Shown piece by piece: positions 26,680 through 39,149 of a stretch of DNA of 64,000 bases. The stretch is from Nautilus pompilius. Lineage: Eukaryota > Mollusca > Cephalopoda > Nautilida > Nautilidae. Within the stretch, counting starts at the first letter, position 1. Each line of letters opens with the position of its first letter. Position numbers and translations under genes: made by a program. The notes beneath the pieces are model-generated. The model searched no databases, was not told where the DNA came from, and saw nothing but the letters and a program-made list of their open reading frames with translations. The DNA is taken from positions 682,001-746,000 of the forward strand of contig JACATO010000649.1 of assembly GCA_018389105.1 (NCBI GenBank). Direction: 5' to 3'.

Positions 26680-28190
26680 TCGCAGAAGGAATTATACTTT
26701 AGCTCATCTGACATCAGATGCATAGGTCCTGATTGGCTGGTGGTTGGCCTAAGACTAGTATAGCTGGCACATTGTTACGTTACATCTGTCAGTTGTGCAA
26801 CACAGAAACCAATACTCTACGTAATAATCATCTAAAATATTTGAAAAGATCGAAAGGTGATTATTTCTGAACAAAGTTGACTACGTGGCAAACAGTTTAG
26901 TTAAACTAATGGAAAAAGAAAACAAAATAAAGCAATTATACAAAATACCTGGAGTAGCAAAACACTTTTAAATGTGGCAATGGTCAAGAAAGTTTCAAGT
27001 ATAATCTAACGGTTATTTCAGATAAATAAGAACAGATTTCAAAAAGTAAAGATGAAGTGCATTTTCATCATTCATCATATGCTTCTCTGGGTACCGCCGG
27101 GGTTGTGGCTCCCTATCCCAAAATTTCACAAGATGAGGGATCATGCGGCTGCCCGGTAACTGCTTTACACGACCCCACTTCCCAGTGTGCGAGACCATGA
27201 TAAAATGTCCATAGTAGAACTCTTCATTTTCAAATGCGGGAAGAGACCCATGGGTAAAGAAGAGCAAGAAGAAACTGCTGAAAACCATGACCCAGCAACA
27301 AAAGTAGTCCTTATTTTCTAGAAATATAGCATATGTATCGACGTGCCGCTACAGACAATTTGATCTGAAGTTGCTTCTTTTTAAATGCTATTTATTTTAT
27401 AAGTTGCAGACCTATATATATATTTATTTTTTTGCTTCATCTCAGATTTTGCTTATCTGACAAGTTTTAAATTACAAACTTGCCTGCCTTTGGCATTTAA
27501 GATGGTAGAAGTAAAAAAGAGGGAGGGGGGGGGACACTGAAAGTATATATGTGCTTAATTGGTGAAAATGTTGCCAACAGCAATATTGTTGAGAACATCT
27601 GGTTCCAAGATTGCTAATAAATTTCAGCGGAAAGTACAAATGGTATGTGAAAGCTGTGGGATGGTGTCTAAATTTGCATGTCTAGTGGCCAAAGATAGAT
27701 TCAGACCAGAAAATGGAGAGAAGGAAAGAAACAGGTAATTTCCTCAACCATACACTAGATTGACAAGGTTTGTTTCAGTTTGTACGGCCAGGTGCTAGTG
27801 ACGTCATCAGTTTCCCCCCCCCCTTCCTGTCTCCTCTTTGTTCAGAACGTAAAGCATTGTTGTTGTGCTTGTGCATGTGTGGAGATTTAGCATACGGATG
27901 TTTCTAACATGATGTGGGGGTAGAAAGCCGAGACAACTTCCCACCCTGGAAAAAAAAAAAAAAGATGAAACAACAACAACAACAACAACAACAAAATAGG
28001 GTAAACCCTGTGTCTAAAATAAATGAATCAAACCTTTAAAAAAATGGAAAAACATGACTAAAATCAATCCACTTTCTTGGTTCCAGAGTTTGGTGTGTCA
28101 CTAAGAAACAACGGATTTTTTAAAAAATTAAATTTTTAAATGGAAGCAGACACTTTCTGTTTTCAGAGATGTGCGTGCATGTGCGTGCGT
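26680..28190. other. non-coding stretch
   Basis: AT-rich with a poly-A/(CAA)n compound at about 27950-27995 and a TGACGTCA at 27799-27806. No gene is supported. Confidence 0.5.
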
Positions 28191-28194
28191 GTGT

Positions 28195-28552
28195 GTGAGA
28201 GAGAGAGAGAGAGGGAGGGGAGAGAGAGAGAGAGAGAGTGGGATAGAGATGGAGAGAGAGAGAGAGAGAGAGTGAGAGAGAGAGAGGGGGGAGAGAGAGA
28301 GAGATGAGAGAGGAGAGAGAGGGGGATAGAGATGGAGAGAGAGAGAGTGAGAGAGAGGGAGAGAGAGAGATGGAGAGAGAGAGAGAGGGAGAGGGAGAGA
28401 GATGGAGAGAGAGAGAGAGCGAGAGGAGAGAGAGAGAGGGAGGGAGAGGGAGGGAGGAGAGAGAGAGAGAGAGAGCGAGAGGAGAGAGAGAGAGAGAGGG
28501 GGGAGAGAGAGAGGGAGAGAGAGAGAGGGAGAGAGAGAGAGAGAGAGAGATA
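28195..28552. repeat. long imperfect (GA)n tract
   Basis: About 360 bases of nearly pure purine on the plus strand, GA units broken by GGGGA, GATGGA and GCGA variants. Frames on both strands (Arg/Glu on plus, Ser/Leu on minus) are repeat artefacts and not genes. Confidence 0.95.
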
Positions 28553-28559
28553 GATGGAA

Positions 28560-31500
28560 AAGATGCATGTGAAATTGTAAACTGTTTGAGAAAGCCACAA
28601 GAGGAAAAATGGAATTAGGGTCCTTTGAAAGAGAGAAAGGAAGAAAAGTATTAGATTTCATGATAATGAGAGATACATCAAAGAAGTTTTATGCTAGAAA
28701 AAAAGGCACAGACAAAAGAATAAAAATGCCAATATCAAAACATCTACCAATCTGTTTTCAAGATATTCAACTAGACACATATTGTTATCAGTTGAGAATT
28801 TCCGACTAATTTCACAAGCACTGGCAAAATGCGAAAAGTCAAGTCTTGTCCTGCTACTTGATGTAGAAAAGTTGGTATTGTGTGTGTTATAGGCAAATAA
28901 TCTTATATAGTTTAGTAGTTCCATAGGAAATGAGACAAAACAGGCAGGGAAATTTGTATATTATTGCCTCTCTCTCTCTCTCTCTTCATCTTGTTCTCTC
29001 TCGCACGCTCTCTTTCTCACAAATGGATATTGTTCTGAAGATCCTATCATATGACTTTCAGAATAATTCATTCCAATGTTGCTACCTTTACTTTATTGCC
29101 ACAGCATTTTTGTCCCTCCTGGCCATCCATAAGAAAATAATTAAACATAGGCTACATCAGTTGCCAAAATTATCACCACATCACCTAAAGGAATTATTAT
29201 ATTTATATATATATATATATATGTATCTGCCGCTAGAGCACAAAGCAGGATGGTGTAACATGAGCCATCGCCACTATAAACAATTTATGCGCAAGTTTTG
29301 CAAACATAGCAACATTAATGAGCAGCATCACCATAGGTTGCAAAGGGTGACAACAACAACATATGTCAAAATGTAGTTATATCATAAATAATAATACAAT
29401 GTTCAGACAACCAAGTGTCGCATCATGCTGTCTGGGTTCACACACACACACACACCCCAAGAAACTGCAATATCCCTGCCCAGGTGTAATTACAGATACT
29501 GTTAAAAAGCAAGAGAACGGAAGAGTTTAACAAAAATTACATTAGAAATCTTTCTTTGTATTCTGGAACACACTGAAATACAACATGGATCTGCTCCCGA
29601 GAGGGGGGGGGGAGAGTCAGAAGGTGCTAAAATTTTGCAGACGGGGTTGACTCCCCTTGCTGTAGTTCTACACTGACAACACTCTTCCCCAAAAAGATTT
29701 GGAGAAGGGATAAGGACCTGAAATCTGTCAGAGGTCCCATCTGCATGTCCATCAGTTCCTCTTTGTGACTGAATGCGCATTAACCAAAAGCCGGGGTGGG
29801 GGGGGGGGAGGAGAAATTACCTCACTGAACACTTTTCAATATAGAGGGGGAAGGGGGAATAACTCCCTCCCCATCCACCAAAATAAATAAATAACGGTAA
29901 ATAATCGGGAGGATACAATACCACACAACGGTATAAATGCTTAAGAAACCAAAGCCAGTCCATTCATCATAAACCCTCCCCCCTCCTCCCCTGCACCAAT
30001 CTTTCACTCTTTATCCACTATATTTTTCTGTCATTAACATAATCCCCTCATCCATCTCCACGTAATGGTGTTTACTTATTTATTTATGCAGCTTCAGCAA
30101 ATTTCGAACAAGAAGAATCCTTCTTAAGTTTCCAAGGCACGTGCATGGTACATTCATCTTTTTCTTTTTAACTGTAACAGTTAACAACTCGTAACCTGTC
30201 ATCTGACCAGCCACACTTCGCTGCGCACGCCTCCTTTGATCTCTCTCTCCCCCCTCCCTCCCTCTGTGCGCCGTGCGAGCTGACACCCGTTTCGGTCAAG
30301 AGAGGAAAAAACGGCAGCAGAAGAAACAGACCTGCAGTCTGTGGTTCAATGCTGCCCCCCCCCAACCCACAACCAGCAGCAAAATTTATTATAACTTGTG
30401 TGTACGGCGATGCAAGGATAAGCTCCCTGTGTGCAGACACAATGCGCAGCATAATTTTCAAATCTGGGGAGCAGCAGTTAGCATGAAATAAACAGAACCA
30501 AGAAAACAAGGGACCCTGCAGGAACTATTGTGCTCTGTGATCGGCCAACCGTGAATGAAACACGATAAAACCAGTGTAAATCATGAAGCCAATAACATTA
30601 GAGAGAGAGAGAGAGAAAAAAATTTATACTTGCATGTGTAAGTAGGCATATAACAGTGGAAATCAATACCCTGAGAGCAATATTAACTCGATGTTGACCA
30701 AAGTTAGACTATCAATAAAGCCAACGTTATACTTTAATAATTTCTTCTTTTTTGTGCAATACAAGAAAGAAAACTAATGATAAACTTTCGTGCAGACTCA
30801 AAGGTGGAGAGAAATAAAAAAAACGAGATTTCCATTACAATTGGTTTGCGTAATTTATGATCCAAAGATAACCAGCCAAGTCATTGACTAATGGATAATC
30901 TATTTAGGCTTCAGCCAATCACAATTTCTATTCATTTCATGTGACAGTTTGACAGAGTTTATACCTGCATAAAAAATAAAAAGATTATGTATATGTTTTT
31001 GGCAAAGGGAGGGTTAATATTCTCGTTTTTCATGAAAATGACTAGTTCACCGCTGGATACGTTTAGGCTCTTTGTTTTGCTATCATCTGAATCAACAAAT
31101 GTGTGGATTTTCTCCAATCTTCATGCAAAACAATTTCCAGAAAAACCTAATCCACCCAAAATTTGTATCATCGACATCCTGCTGCCGGCTTATCTGCCCC
31201 AGATTCTGTGAAAAGGTCCAGTTGTCTGAAAAACTTAAATTCCTATATATCAAATCAGAAAACACTTAAGAAAAATGGTGGACAGAGAGATGAATCTAAA
31301 AGAAAGAAAAAAGAACAAAATTCCAAAAATTTTGGGTAATGGAACAAGAAAATCGTTTACCTGCAATCAAAGTTAGAGAATATACAGGTATGTGGAGACA
31401 ATCAGGCGATACCACTGTAATGGACATAACTTATCAAGCTTAGCAGAGATGACGGCCGGAAAAATATTCTTACAAAACGCCATGCGTGGATTCCATCATG

Positions 31501-32610
31501 CTGAACGGTAACCTGACATTTCATCCAGTGGGAGCTCAGAACCGACCACAGGCAAAGGAAAGCCTTTGTTTGTTTGTTTTGTGTGTGTGTGTGTGGTGTG
31601 TGTGTGTGTGCAAGGGCCATGCTGTATTGTGGTTGGGATCTCCTGTTCAAGCAGCCAATAACAAAGACTTCAGTAGCAAAAGGATTATAGGAACCTTTCT
31701 GGTGAGGAGGAAGAGGCGAAACAGTTAAGAAGAACAAGAAAAAAACCCCAGACAAATCAGCATCCATATCGACAGAGTATGCTACCAACCGCTGCAGCAA
31801 AAGATCAGGAAGCATAAGTATAACAATAAAAAAAAAAAAGAAAACAAAAATGGATAACTTAATTTTTTTTGTAACATTAACTTATGACTGTTTTAACATA
31901 AACCATCTGAAAGACAACATGATGAACAGATGCAGAGGTGCGAGTCTTTCTCTTCGGAATAATGATAATACCGTGTTGTACACCAATTTCAACAAAAGAA
32001 ATTAACTTTCTGCAGTGAAAAAGTGTAGTGCTGCAGTTATCCACTAGAGGGTGCTATGAAAAAGCCAACTCTTCCTACTCTAGCATGGAAGATAGTAATA
32101 ATGATAATATTAATAAAACTAAAATAGTTTTCGTTAATAAAGATATTTATATTTGAATTTAACAGGAAAATCTACATTCTTCAAGTAACCCCTATTTTCT
32201 TCATTCCAACAATTAATTTTTCCTTTTTATTTAATGCTAAAGAAGATAGATCTTTTAAGATGCTCTGGACCGATGGTTTTGAAGACTTTGACAGTAGCTA
32301 TCACAAAAAAAACTTAGATGATCTCTCAGTTGGTTTTCTGCAGAGGCTGTGTCCAGCTGTGGTGTAAGGGTTACCTAAAGACTTATTAACAGTGGTTTAG
32401 ACGGGAAAATCCATCTTTTTAGGACAAATTTATTTCAAAGGAACAAAGATTTGGTGGCTAGGTTGGGGGTTCATAGTGATGCAATCCTAAAAACAAATAA
32501 TAATCGACTTGCTAATTAAAGAATCAGCCATCTAGCTTCAGAAATGAATCAAGGTAGGTATTATGGTTATGGTCTTGTGCCAGCTCCATCCTCCTGTCAT
32601 ATCAACATCC
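28560..32610. other. AT-rich non-coding stretch
   Basis: Includes a (TA)n run at 29201-29223 and a GT repeat at 31577-31611. A GC-richer patch lies at 30200-30480. No coding exon could be supported. Confidence 0.45.
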
Positions 32611-32614
32611 TTTT

Positions 32615-33808
32615 ATGTTCATTACCCAAACATAAAAATAAATACAATTGGAAATAATTATGGAAACAAAACTGGGTTTAAAATGTAAACAACACAAAAT
32701 TAGGATTGCATGTCATGTGTTGATATAGTACACTGTGATTGGTTGTCATCCAAGCAATCAGAAAGTGCCACGGTGATAAAAGTATAGGCAGTGATATCAC
32801 TGTAATGCGGTGAATATGTGATGAATACTATGGCTCCTGGGAAGGAAATATCACCCGACAAGTGTACAGAAATCATGGCAGCCACTCCACGCGGCAGGTT
32901 GTAGCCTGACTTCATCTCTCAGAAGCTGTATATGCAAGACCCAGCAGAGGATACACAAAACTTCTACTGCTGACAAGAGATGCAGTCCCAAAAAAATCCC
33001 AAACTCTCCACAAGTGATGTCAAGTACCTCAGCCTATCCCTTGGAAAGCATATCCTATCAGCCAGTAAAGATTTTGCAAATGACCTAGCTGCAAGTTCAG
33101 GCATTAACATTTTCTTTCAAGAACAGTAAGACACAGGTTGTGGGAGGTGGTCTCAGTGGATGTGCAGAAAGGCAGTCAGCCAGACCAAAAAAAAGAGGCC
33201 GAAATGGGCAGTAGAAATGATCAAATCTGAAAGAAGGGACTCTCCACTGATGGGTACAAATTTGAACTATTTGGCAATAATCAATAGCAATTTGTTTAGC
33301 AATCAGCCAAATGTTTTGGAACTTTGCATAAAATCAAAGGCATTCTGACCACCAACAGAGTTACAAGCAGGTTCTCATCCATCATGCTTTTCCCTCAGGA
33401 AGAGATCTCAGCAGGTACCAGTATTCATCTCCCTACATGACACTGATGTACAACCAAGGTAGTGAAGATCTATCTGGAACACAGAGGTTGATGGACCAAT
33501 CACAAAGACACCATGGCCTGCACAAAGTCCTAACATTAGCATCATTGAAGCTACATTGGGATTATATGGCTACTGAGAAAGTCAAATGGCAGCCAAACAC
33601 CTTTGATGAATTGTGGAAAGTGCCACAGGATATTTGGAACAACATTCCACAGTCAGACATTGATGACCTGTGTGGGAGAACAAGGGGTCACGCTCTATAT
33701 AAAGCAAAGGGCCCCCACATACCAAATAGTAATGTGCTGTACAGTTTATTCATTTTGTTGTTGACTATTTTCTGTAATAATGCATAATATTTCCAAATAC
33801 TGCAACAT
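32615..33808 (+). mobile_element. Tc1/mariner-family DNA transposon, degenerate copy 1
   Basis: About 1.2 kb, collinear with the copy at 37.9 kb. Both share the 5' leader (ATAGTACACTGTGATTGG), the region before the catalytic domain and the 3' half. The transposase is broken into several frames. Readable pieces include DGYKFELFGNNQ near 33249 (equivalent of the FTDE...ELFG block that holds the first catalytic Asp, here changed) and the C-terminal DYMATEKVKWQPNTFDELW (33573-33629). The ends look like diverged inverted repeats that start ATGTT on each side. Multiple stops and frame changes mark it as long dead. Confidence 0.85.
33437..33787 (+). pseudogene. Tc1-like transposase C-terminal remnant
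   Basis: Part of the element at 32615-33808. The DNA encodes relics of the ...MPWPAQSPDLN... block across two frames (near 33508-33548) and then an open C-terminal stretch. The DDE transposase would have cut and pasted the element by binding its terminal inverted repeats. The intact frame is limited to the last part, so no active enzyme is made. Confidence 0.75.
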
Positions 33809-34975
33809 ATAACCGTCCGTGTGAACTTATTACTACCCTTATAATTGCACAGTTATGCAAATTTCTTTGTCACATTACTAACTGTGTGCTTTTTCCCCCT
33901 TTTGTTCTTTTTAACGTCTGCAACTAGGCTTTAAATTCTCTTCACGATGGATTCGCTGCTAACCCGATAAAGTGAAAAACATCATTATTACACCAGACAA
34001 ATGGTAAGAACAGGAGAGTTGGTAGAACTTTCTGGATGGACATCACTGTTATCATAGAGTGCCCATGAGATATTTTTTTAAAAAAAGAAAGAGATATATT
34101 TCAGTTAATACTCACTCATCATTAAATTACAGGTGGGCAGTCTTATTTCTCAGAAGGAAATAAGCATTCTCCGGGACTTTCCAGACACATGTGGCGTCTG
34201 TCATGAACTAGTAAAATGACCAAAAGAATTAGTTATTCACTTACTTTAAAGGACAGGTATGGAAGGGGGGGGTGATATTAGTCATGTCAAGACGTTTAAA
34301 AGAAAACAGAATAATTCCCATACTAGAAACTATGGGGAGATTTAATCACAGTGTTTGAGACTTTTAAAGGTGTGGCAGGGCATATACATCTAGATAATTT
34401 TGCTGGTACTTTACACTTTTCAGACTGGAAGGGGCCACGATTTAAAACCCTATAAAATCCAGTCCATAAAGGGTCTTACATTGCTATGACGGAACAGTTT
34501 TTTATAGTGAGATCGTTCAGTGTATTAACTTTAATTCATTTTTAAATGCACTGGATTCGACAGATGAGGACAGAAGAAAAAAAATAGGCTTCCTATTACT
34601 GCTACCTAAATTCCCACGGTGGGGCTTGTAATTTGTTAAAGATGTATTGGTTTTAGCCGAAGGATCCCTTCTTGAATTCACTAATGCAAACAAGAATTTA
34701 AAAAAAATAGATAGATAGATCAAGAAAAATGAAAATGAATGTAATGAGTGTTTCATTTTTTTTCTTCTTTTTCATAATTCCATACAGATTAACCTTGCAG
34801 AATTTGTGTCTTTGGAGTATCTGCTTATCCGCAGTCTCTTCTCATTTATCCCTAAAGTGCTTTGTAGTATTTTCCCCATAAACCGTAGTTTGCGAACCTT
34901 CAAATAGGAACTGAGAGTACCATTTTGTAGGTTGGTAAAAGTGAAATGGCAGGAGCTTCTTCTGGATTTTTTACT

Positions 34976-35177
34976 TCTCTCTCTCTCTCTCTTCGTCACA
35001 CTATCCATCTCTCAGTCTCTCTTCATCACTATCTCTCTCTCTCCCTCTTCATTACTCTATCCATCTCTTCTCTCTCCCTCTTCATTACTCTATCCATCTC
35101 TTCTCTCTCCCTCTTCATTACTCTATCCATCTCTCTCTCTCTCTTTTCATTACTCTATCCATCTCTCTCTCTCTCAC
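34976..35177. repeat. CT-rich minisatellite, unit about 33 bases
   Basis: A unit containing CTTCATTACTCTATCCATCT is repeated about four times between (CT)n blocks. The plus-strand frames are serine/leucine artefacts. Confidence 0.9.
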
Positions 35178-36290
35178 TTGGTGAGAACAGAAAGAGAGAA
35201 GAAAGATAACTATCCAAACCCAGATGAAAGCCGCTGGATATTTACAGCTTATTTCTTTTTTTTAAAAAAAGAGGGATTGTGAGGAAGAGAATTATTTTTC
35301 TGTCTCATAATATCTTAAATTATTTTATGCAGCACTGATGACAACTTTAGGAAGCAGGGATCAAATAACTATACTTTGGGCCATGGCTTCAGCTAGACTT
35401 TTATAGATTTGAAAGGATTTAAATATCACTGGTCTCTCCTAAAGGCAAATGCACAAAAGACAAAAACAAACCTTTAATTTCATCAGTTGCCTACATTTCT
35501 CACATCAGATTAGAAATTTAATAGATTTCCACCACTTTCTTTTCTTTAGGGTAAATACGGGGTTATGTTACCTTCAATGAAGTCTCTCCCCCTCTCTTTC
35601 CTTTTTTTTTTTTTTTTTTGTAAAAATGTAGATCTTCAACTTAACCCTTTTACCTGGCAAACCTGGGAAAGGTTGGTAATTAATTACTACACAGAGACAA
35701 AGTAAATCAAAGTCTGCAGCATTTAATAACATTTCTAAGTACCACTGCGACACAACTCCTAGCAACAAAAGAAACTCGACCATGTAATAAATGAAAAAAA
35801 GATAAAAACAAACAAAAAAAAAAAACAACTTTGGACTGCGATATTTTCCGCCATTACGACAGACTACCATGACAAACCACCTTCTAAAATTCAGTAAGGG
35901 AGGTAACTCAGATACAAATTTAAAATTCTCTCTTTCCCATTTTTTTCGATGACCACTGATTGCGTTTCATTGACATGTTCCCTTTAGGTTTAATTAATAC
36001 ATCTGGGGTGCTGTTACCAACAGCCCGGATGTGCTGGCAGGTTTCCGCGATGTCTACGACTGCCAAAACAAGGATGGCTAGTGTGCTGCGGTCCAGGGGT
36101 TGCTCTAAAACGGCGACCTTTGGATGGGGCTGGCACACGGATACTGAGGCTTAGGTTTAACTGCTGCATTCGAAACAGCCACCTGATCGAAGTGGTGGGG
36201 ACGAGACGATTCCAGCCGGCTTACTAGGTTACATCATAAAACTGAAATGCTGATGACCTAATGGCGATTATTTGATGAAAGAAATAGCAG

Positions 36291-36298
36291 ATGCAAAT
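36291..36298. promoter_or_regulatory. octamer motif (POU-type site)
   Basis: A perfect ATGCAAAT followed by TACCC, inside a CpG-bearing patch. The octamer is the known target of POU-domain proteins. Four more octamers occur in the window, so on its own it carries little weight. Confidence 0.2.
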
Positions 36299-37562
36299 TA
36301 CCCATTATTTTAACTCGCCGTAAATCAATGCACTGCACCCCCACTACCATTCAAATCGGCATTACTTGGCGCAGGTCGAAGAATGGGCCCCGGCGCTCCT
36401 CGTTAATATAAACTTGGGCAACATCACCGCCCACGTCTTGCCTTGCGCTCTATTCTGCCGATATACAAGGGAGAGGGAGGAGAAAAATTGGGCATTAATA
36501 TAAGTTTTAAACTGGTTTATCCTACCTCTAGCAACAAACAGAGCTGGCTGGCAGCTTTGTTTCATTCATCCATCATATTCCATTGCTGAAAAACCACTTG
36601 TTTCTGACATCTACACACAAAGAATTCCCTGCCAGTTTAATAAATGTGACCTCTCCAAACGGAAAACATAAAAATGCCGCTCAAGTTATCTCCCTTCAGT
36701 GTGTGTGTGTGTGTGTGTTATTTCTGGCATGAAGGTGTTACACTACACCATCTTGTCTCAGTTTATGTTTAAGCAACAGATTTTTTTTTAGGGTGTTTTT
36801 TATATTCCATAAAGAGTTGATCCAAATTCCACACAATTTATAAATCTTACATCAGATCCACGCACAAGAATTTCAGCGAGATCCTCTCCACAAAACCAAA
36901 GTAGCAGCTCTCAGTCTCTCTGCCACCAGCCTTATTATCCCAGCAAGAAACCAACAACACAAACAAAAACAATGTTGGATACGGAATGCATTCCGAGGGA
37001 AATCAAAGACAGATTCCTTTTCGGAACTATGTGCATCTGTAATAACAGGCAAATCCCCAATTTCTCCCGATTTCGTGATTAACAACTCAATAGGTTCTGA
37101 AACCAACACCAGCTGTGACAATTTTCGAATAATCCCCCTGTCAACAATCAGCAGATGTTTCACGGTTTGTCCCTCATTAACACATACAGCGGCCAGCTAG
37201 CAGCTCTTCTCCAAACAAGTCCGACACTTACTCCAGGAGAAGGGAGAGGGGGGCAAAAGAGAAGGGGAAAATGAAAATTAATCACTTAGATTACCTAACC
37301 TTTACACACTCGATTTATCACCATCGCTAGTAATGCAAACCGAGATGCAATTTAATTCTCATTTAAATGTTTTCATTTCTTTCAATAATTAATTGAAATA
37401 TTTTTAATAAAGGGAAAAACATCAACACTTCTGCGTGCTAGTAAGGATTTTCTTTATACAGATCATAGCCATAAGAATTAGGATGCCATGGTTTTTTTCA
37501 TATAACCAGTCGGATGGAATTTTTTAGCATTTAGATAAAGCGCCTCTTACTTAGTGCAAGGC

Positions 37563-37830
37563 TTAGAGATAATGACATCTAAGCATAGAATCTATCAGAT
37601 CACCAATGGTGACCTTCTGTAGGTTTCTCACGACATCTGTGAGTATTCCTCCAACTGATGCTGTCAGGATATTCTTAGTCATTTGATTTTCAACATGCTC
37701 CCACAGATGCTCAAATGGATTCATATCTTGCCTTTGTTGGTCTAAGCAAAAACAACTGCAGTTCATACTCTTTCCAAGCTACACTTGTCCTGGATCCTTG
37801 ATCTATTATAGACATCATAATGGCAACTGC
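37563..37830 (-). pseudogene. Tc1-like transposase C-terminal fragment, different family
   Basis: On the minus strand the peptide QRQDMNPFEHLWEHVENQM matches the Tc1 block DLNPIEHLW that follows the second catalytic Asp and carries the last acidic residue. The tail has ...IGDLIDSMLRC, like the family's ...LVDSMPRR end. Only the last third of the transposase is present, and the upstream part near 37770-37830 is frame-shifted. Orientation and sequence differ from the two copies on the plus strand, so it is a separate element. Copy 2 starts about 100 bases away. Confidence 0.8.
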
Positions 37831-37927
37831 CTAACCTTGGGGAAATAAATATCTGTTACAACATGCTTTCCTCATCACATGGTCAAATGCATAAATCGTG
37901 GTGGATAAACTTACTTTTTTTCAGGAA

Positions 37928-39126
37928 ATGTTCAAATTATTATGGGAGACATTTATATACATAATACATTACTGGAAAGAATTATAGAAACAAAAGGAAA
38001 AACTGGGTATAAGGTGCAAGTAACACAAGATAGAAATGCATCTCGTGTGTAAAAATGAAATGGTCCATAGTATTGATATAGTACACTGTGATTGGTTATC
38101 ATGCAAGCAGTCAGAAAGTGGCACAGCTGCAGTGATATCACTGTAGTGTTGTAGGTGTGTGTGGATACTCTCTCCTGGGAATAGAATATCACACAACTGA
38201 CAAGCAAATAGAGATCAAAATCTTAGCTTCCATGTGGAAGACTGCACCCCAACTTCATGTTTCAGAAGTTGTCTGCAAGACCCTGAGAGAAAGGTATGCA
38301 AAATTGGTACTGTTGACAATAGATGCAATTGTGGAAGAAAGTGCGAACTCTCCAAAAGCGATGTCAGGTATTTTGAGGAGTGTGTTCTCCGTGTGAGATA
38401 TGACAAGACGGTCAAAATCTTGCAAATGAACTAACTGCAAGTATGGGTATTAACATTTCTTCAAGAACAGTAACACACACAGCAGAAAATGGTGTTAATG
38501 GATGCGAAGCTGGTCAAAAATCTTTGCTGATGAAAGGCAACCAAACAGTGAGGCTCAAGTGGACAGCAGATATAGAACAATGGAATGACCAAACTGGGGG
38601 AAAAAAGGTGGAAGGTGATCTTTACAGATGAGACCAAGTTGGAACTGTTTGGCAGTAATAGGCAGCAGTTTATTTGAAGGCGGACATGGGAGCAGGGTTA
38701 GGGTTAGTGTACAATGGGGGTGTGTGTGTGTGGGGGAGGGCCCCATATCAGCCAAGAGAGTTAAAAATTTGCATAAAATCAAAGGCACACCGACTACTGT
38801 CAGGTGCAGACAGATTCTCATCCATCATGCCATTCCCTCAGGAAGGCATCTGATTGGTTAAGGATTCATCTTCCAATAGGACAAAGTACACAGCAAAATT
38901 AAAACTTATCTGGAAGTAAAAAGACTTGATGGAACAACACTCACAAAGATGCCCTGGCCTGCACAAAGCCCTGATACGAAGATCACCAAAGCTACATACG
39001 GCTACCGAGGAAGTCAAACAGCAATCAAACATCTCGGGATGAATTGCAAAAGGTGCCACACGGCATTCGGAACAGTCTTGCAGTGAAAATCAGTAGGGGA
39101 GAACAAGATGACATATGTCCTCTATA
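37928..39126 (+). mobile_element. Tc1/mariner-family DNA transposon, degenerate copy 2
   Basis: Same family as 32615-33808. The catalytic block reads FTDETKLELFGSNRQQF at 38621-38671, with the first catalytic Asp and the typical ELFG. The second Asp block survives as SKIKTYLE near 38892-38915, and the LDGTTLTKMPWPAQSPD region around 38924-38974 is spread over frames. The 5' leader is collinear with copy 1. The 3' end is lost at a poly-A run (39127-39149) exactly where copy 1 has TATATAAAG, so the tract seems to have grown from it. A GT/G-rich insertion sits at 38690-38745. Stops and frame breaks show it is inactive. Confidence 0.85.
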
Positions 39127-39149
39127 TAAAAAAAAAAAAAAAAAAAAAA
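39127..39149. repeat. poly-A tract at the broken 3' end of Tc1 copy 2
   Basis: An uninterrupted A run. It is probably an expansion of a short A run inside the transposon rather than an mRNA tail, because the element is a DNA transposon. Confidence 0.8.

Larger units (their letters stand above)
33809..37440. other. non-coding stretch with possible regulatory island
   Basis: Holds the CT minisatellite at 34976-35177, a poly-A/T run near 35600, and a CpG-bearing patch at 35950-36450. That patch has a perfect octamer ATGCAAAT at 36291-36298. A patch at 36870-37170 is open on the minus strand for 96 codons but lacks a convincing splice pair. Confidence 0.4.

Noticed and set aside
28128-28661. 177-codon serine/leucine frame and opposite arginine/glutamate frame
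   Set aside because: Produced by the long GA tract. No non-repeat coding part.
38695-38707. Two telomere-like TTAGGG units
   Set aside because: Only two units, within a G/T-rich insertion in a Tc1 relic. Too short to suggest an interstitial telomere.
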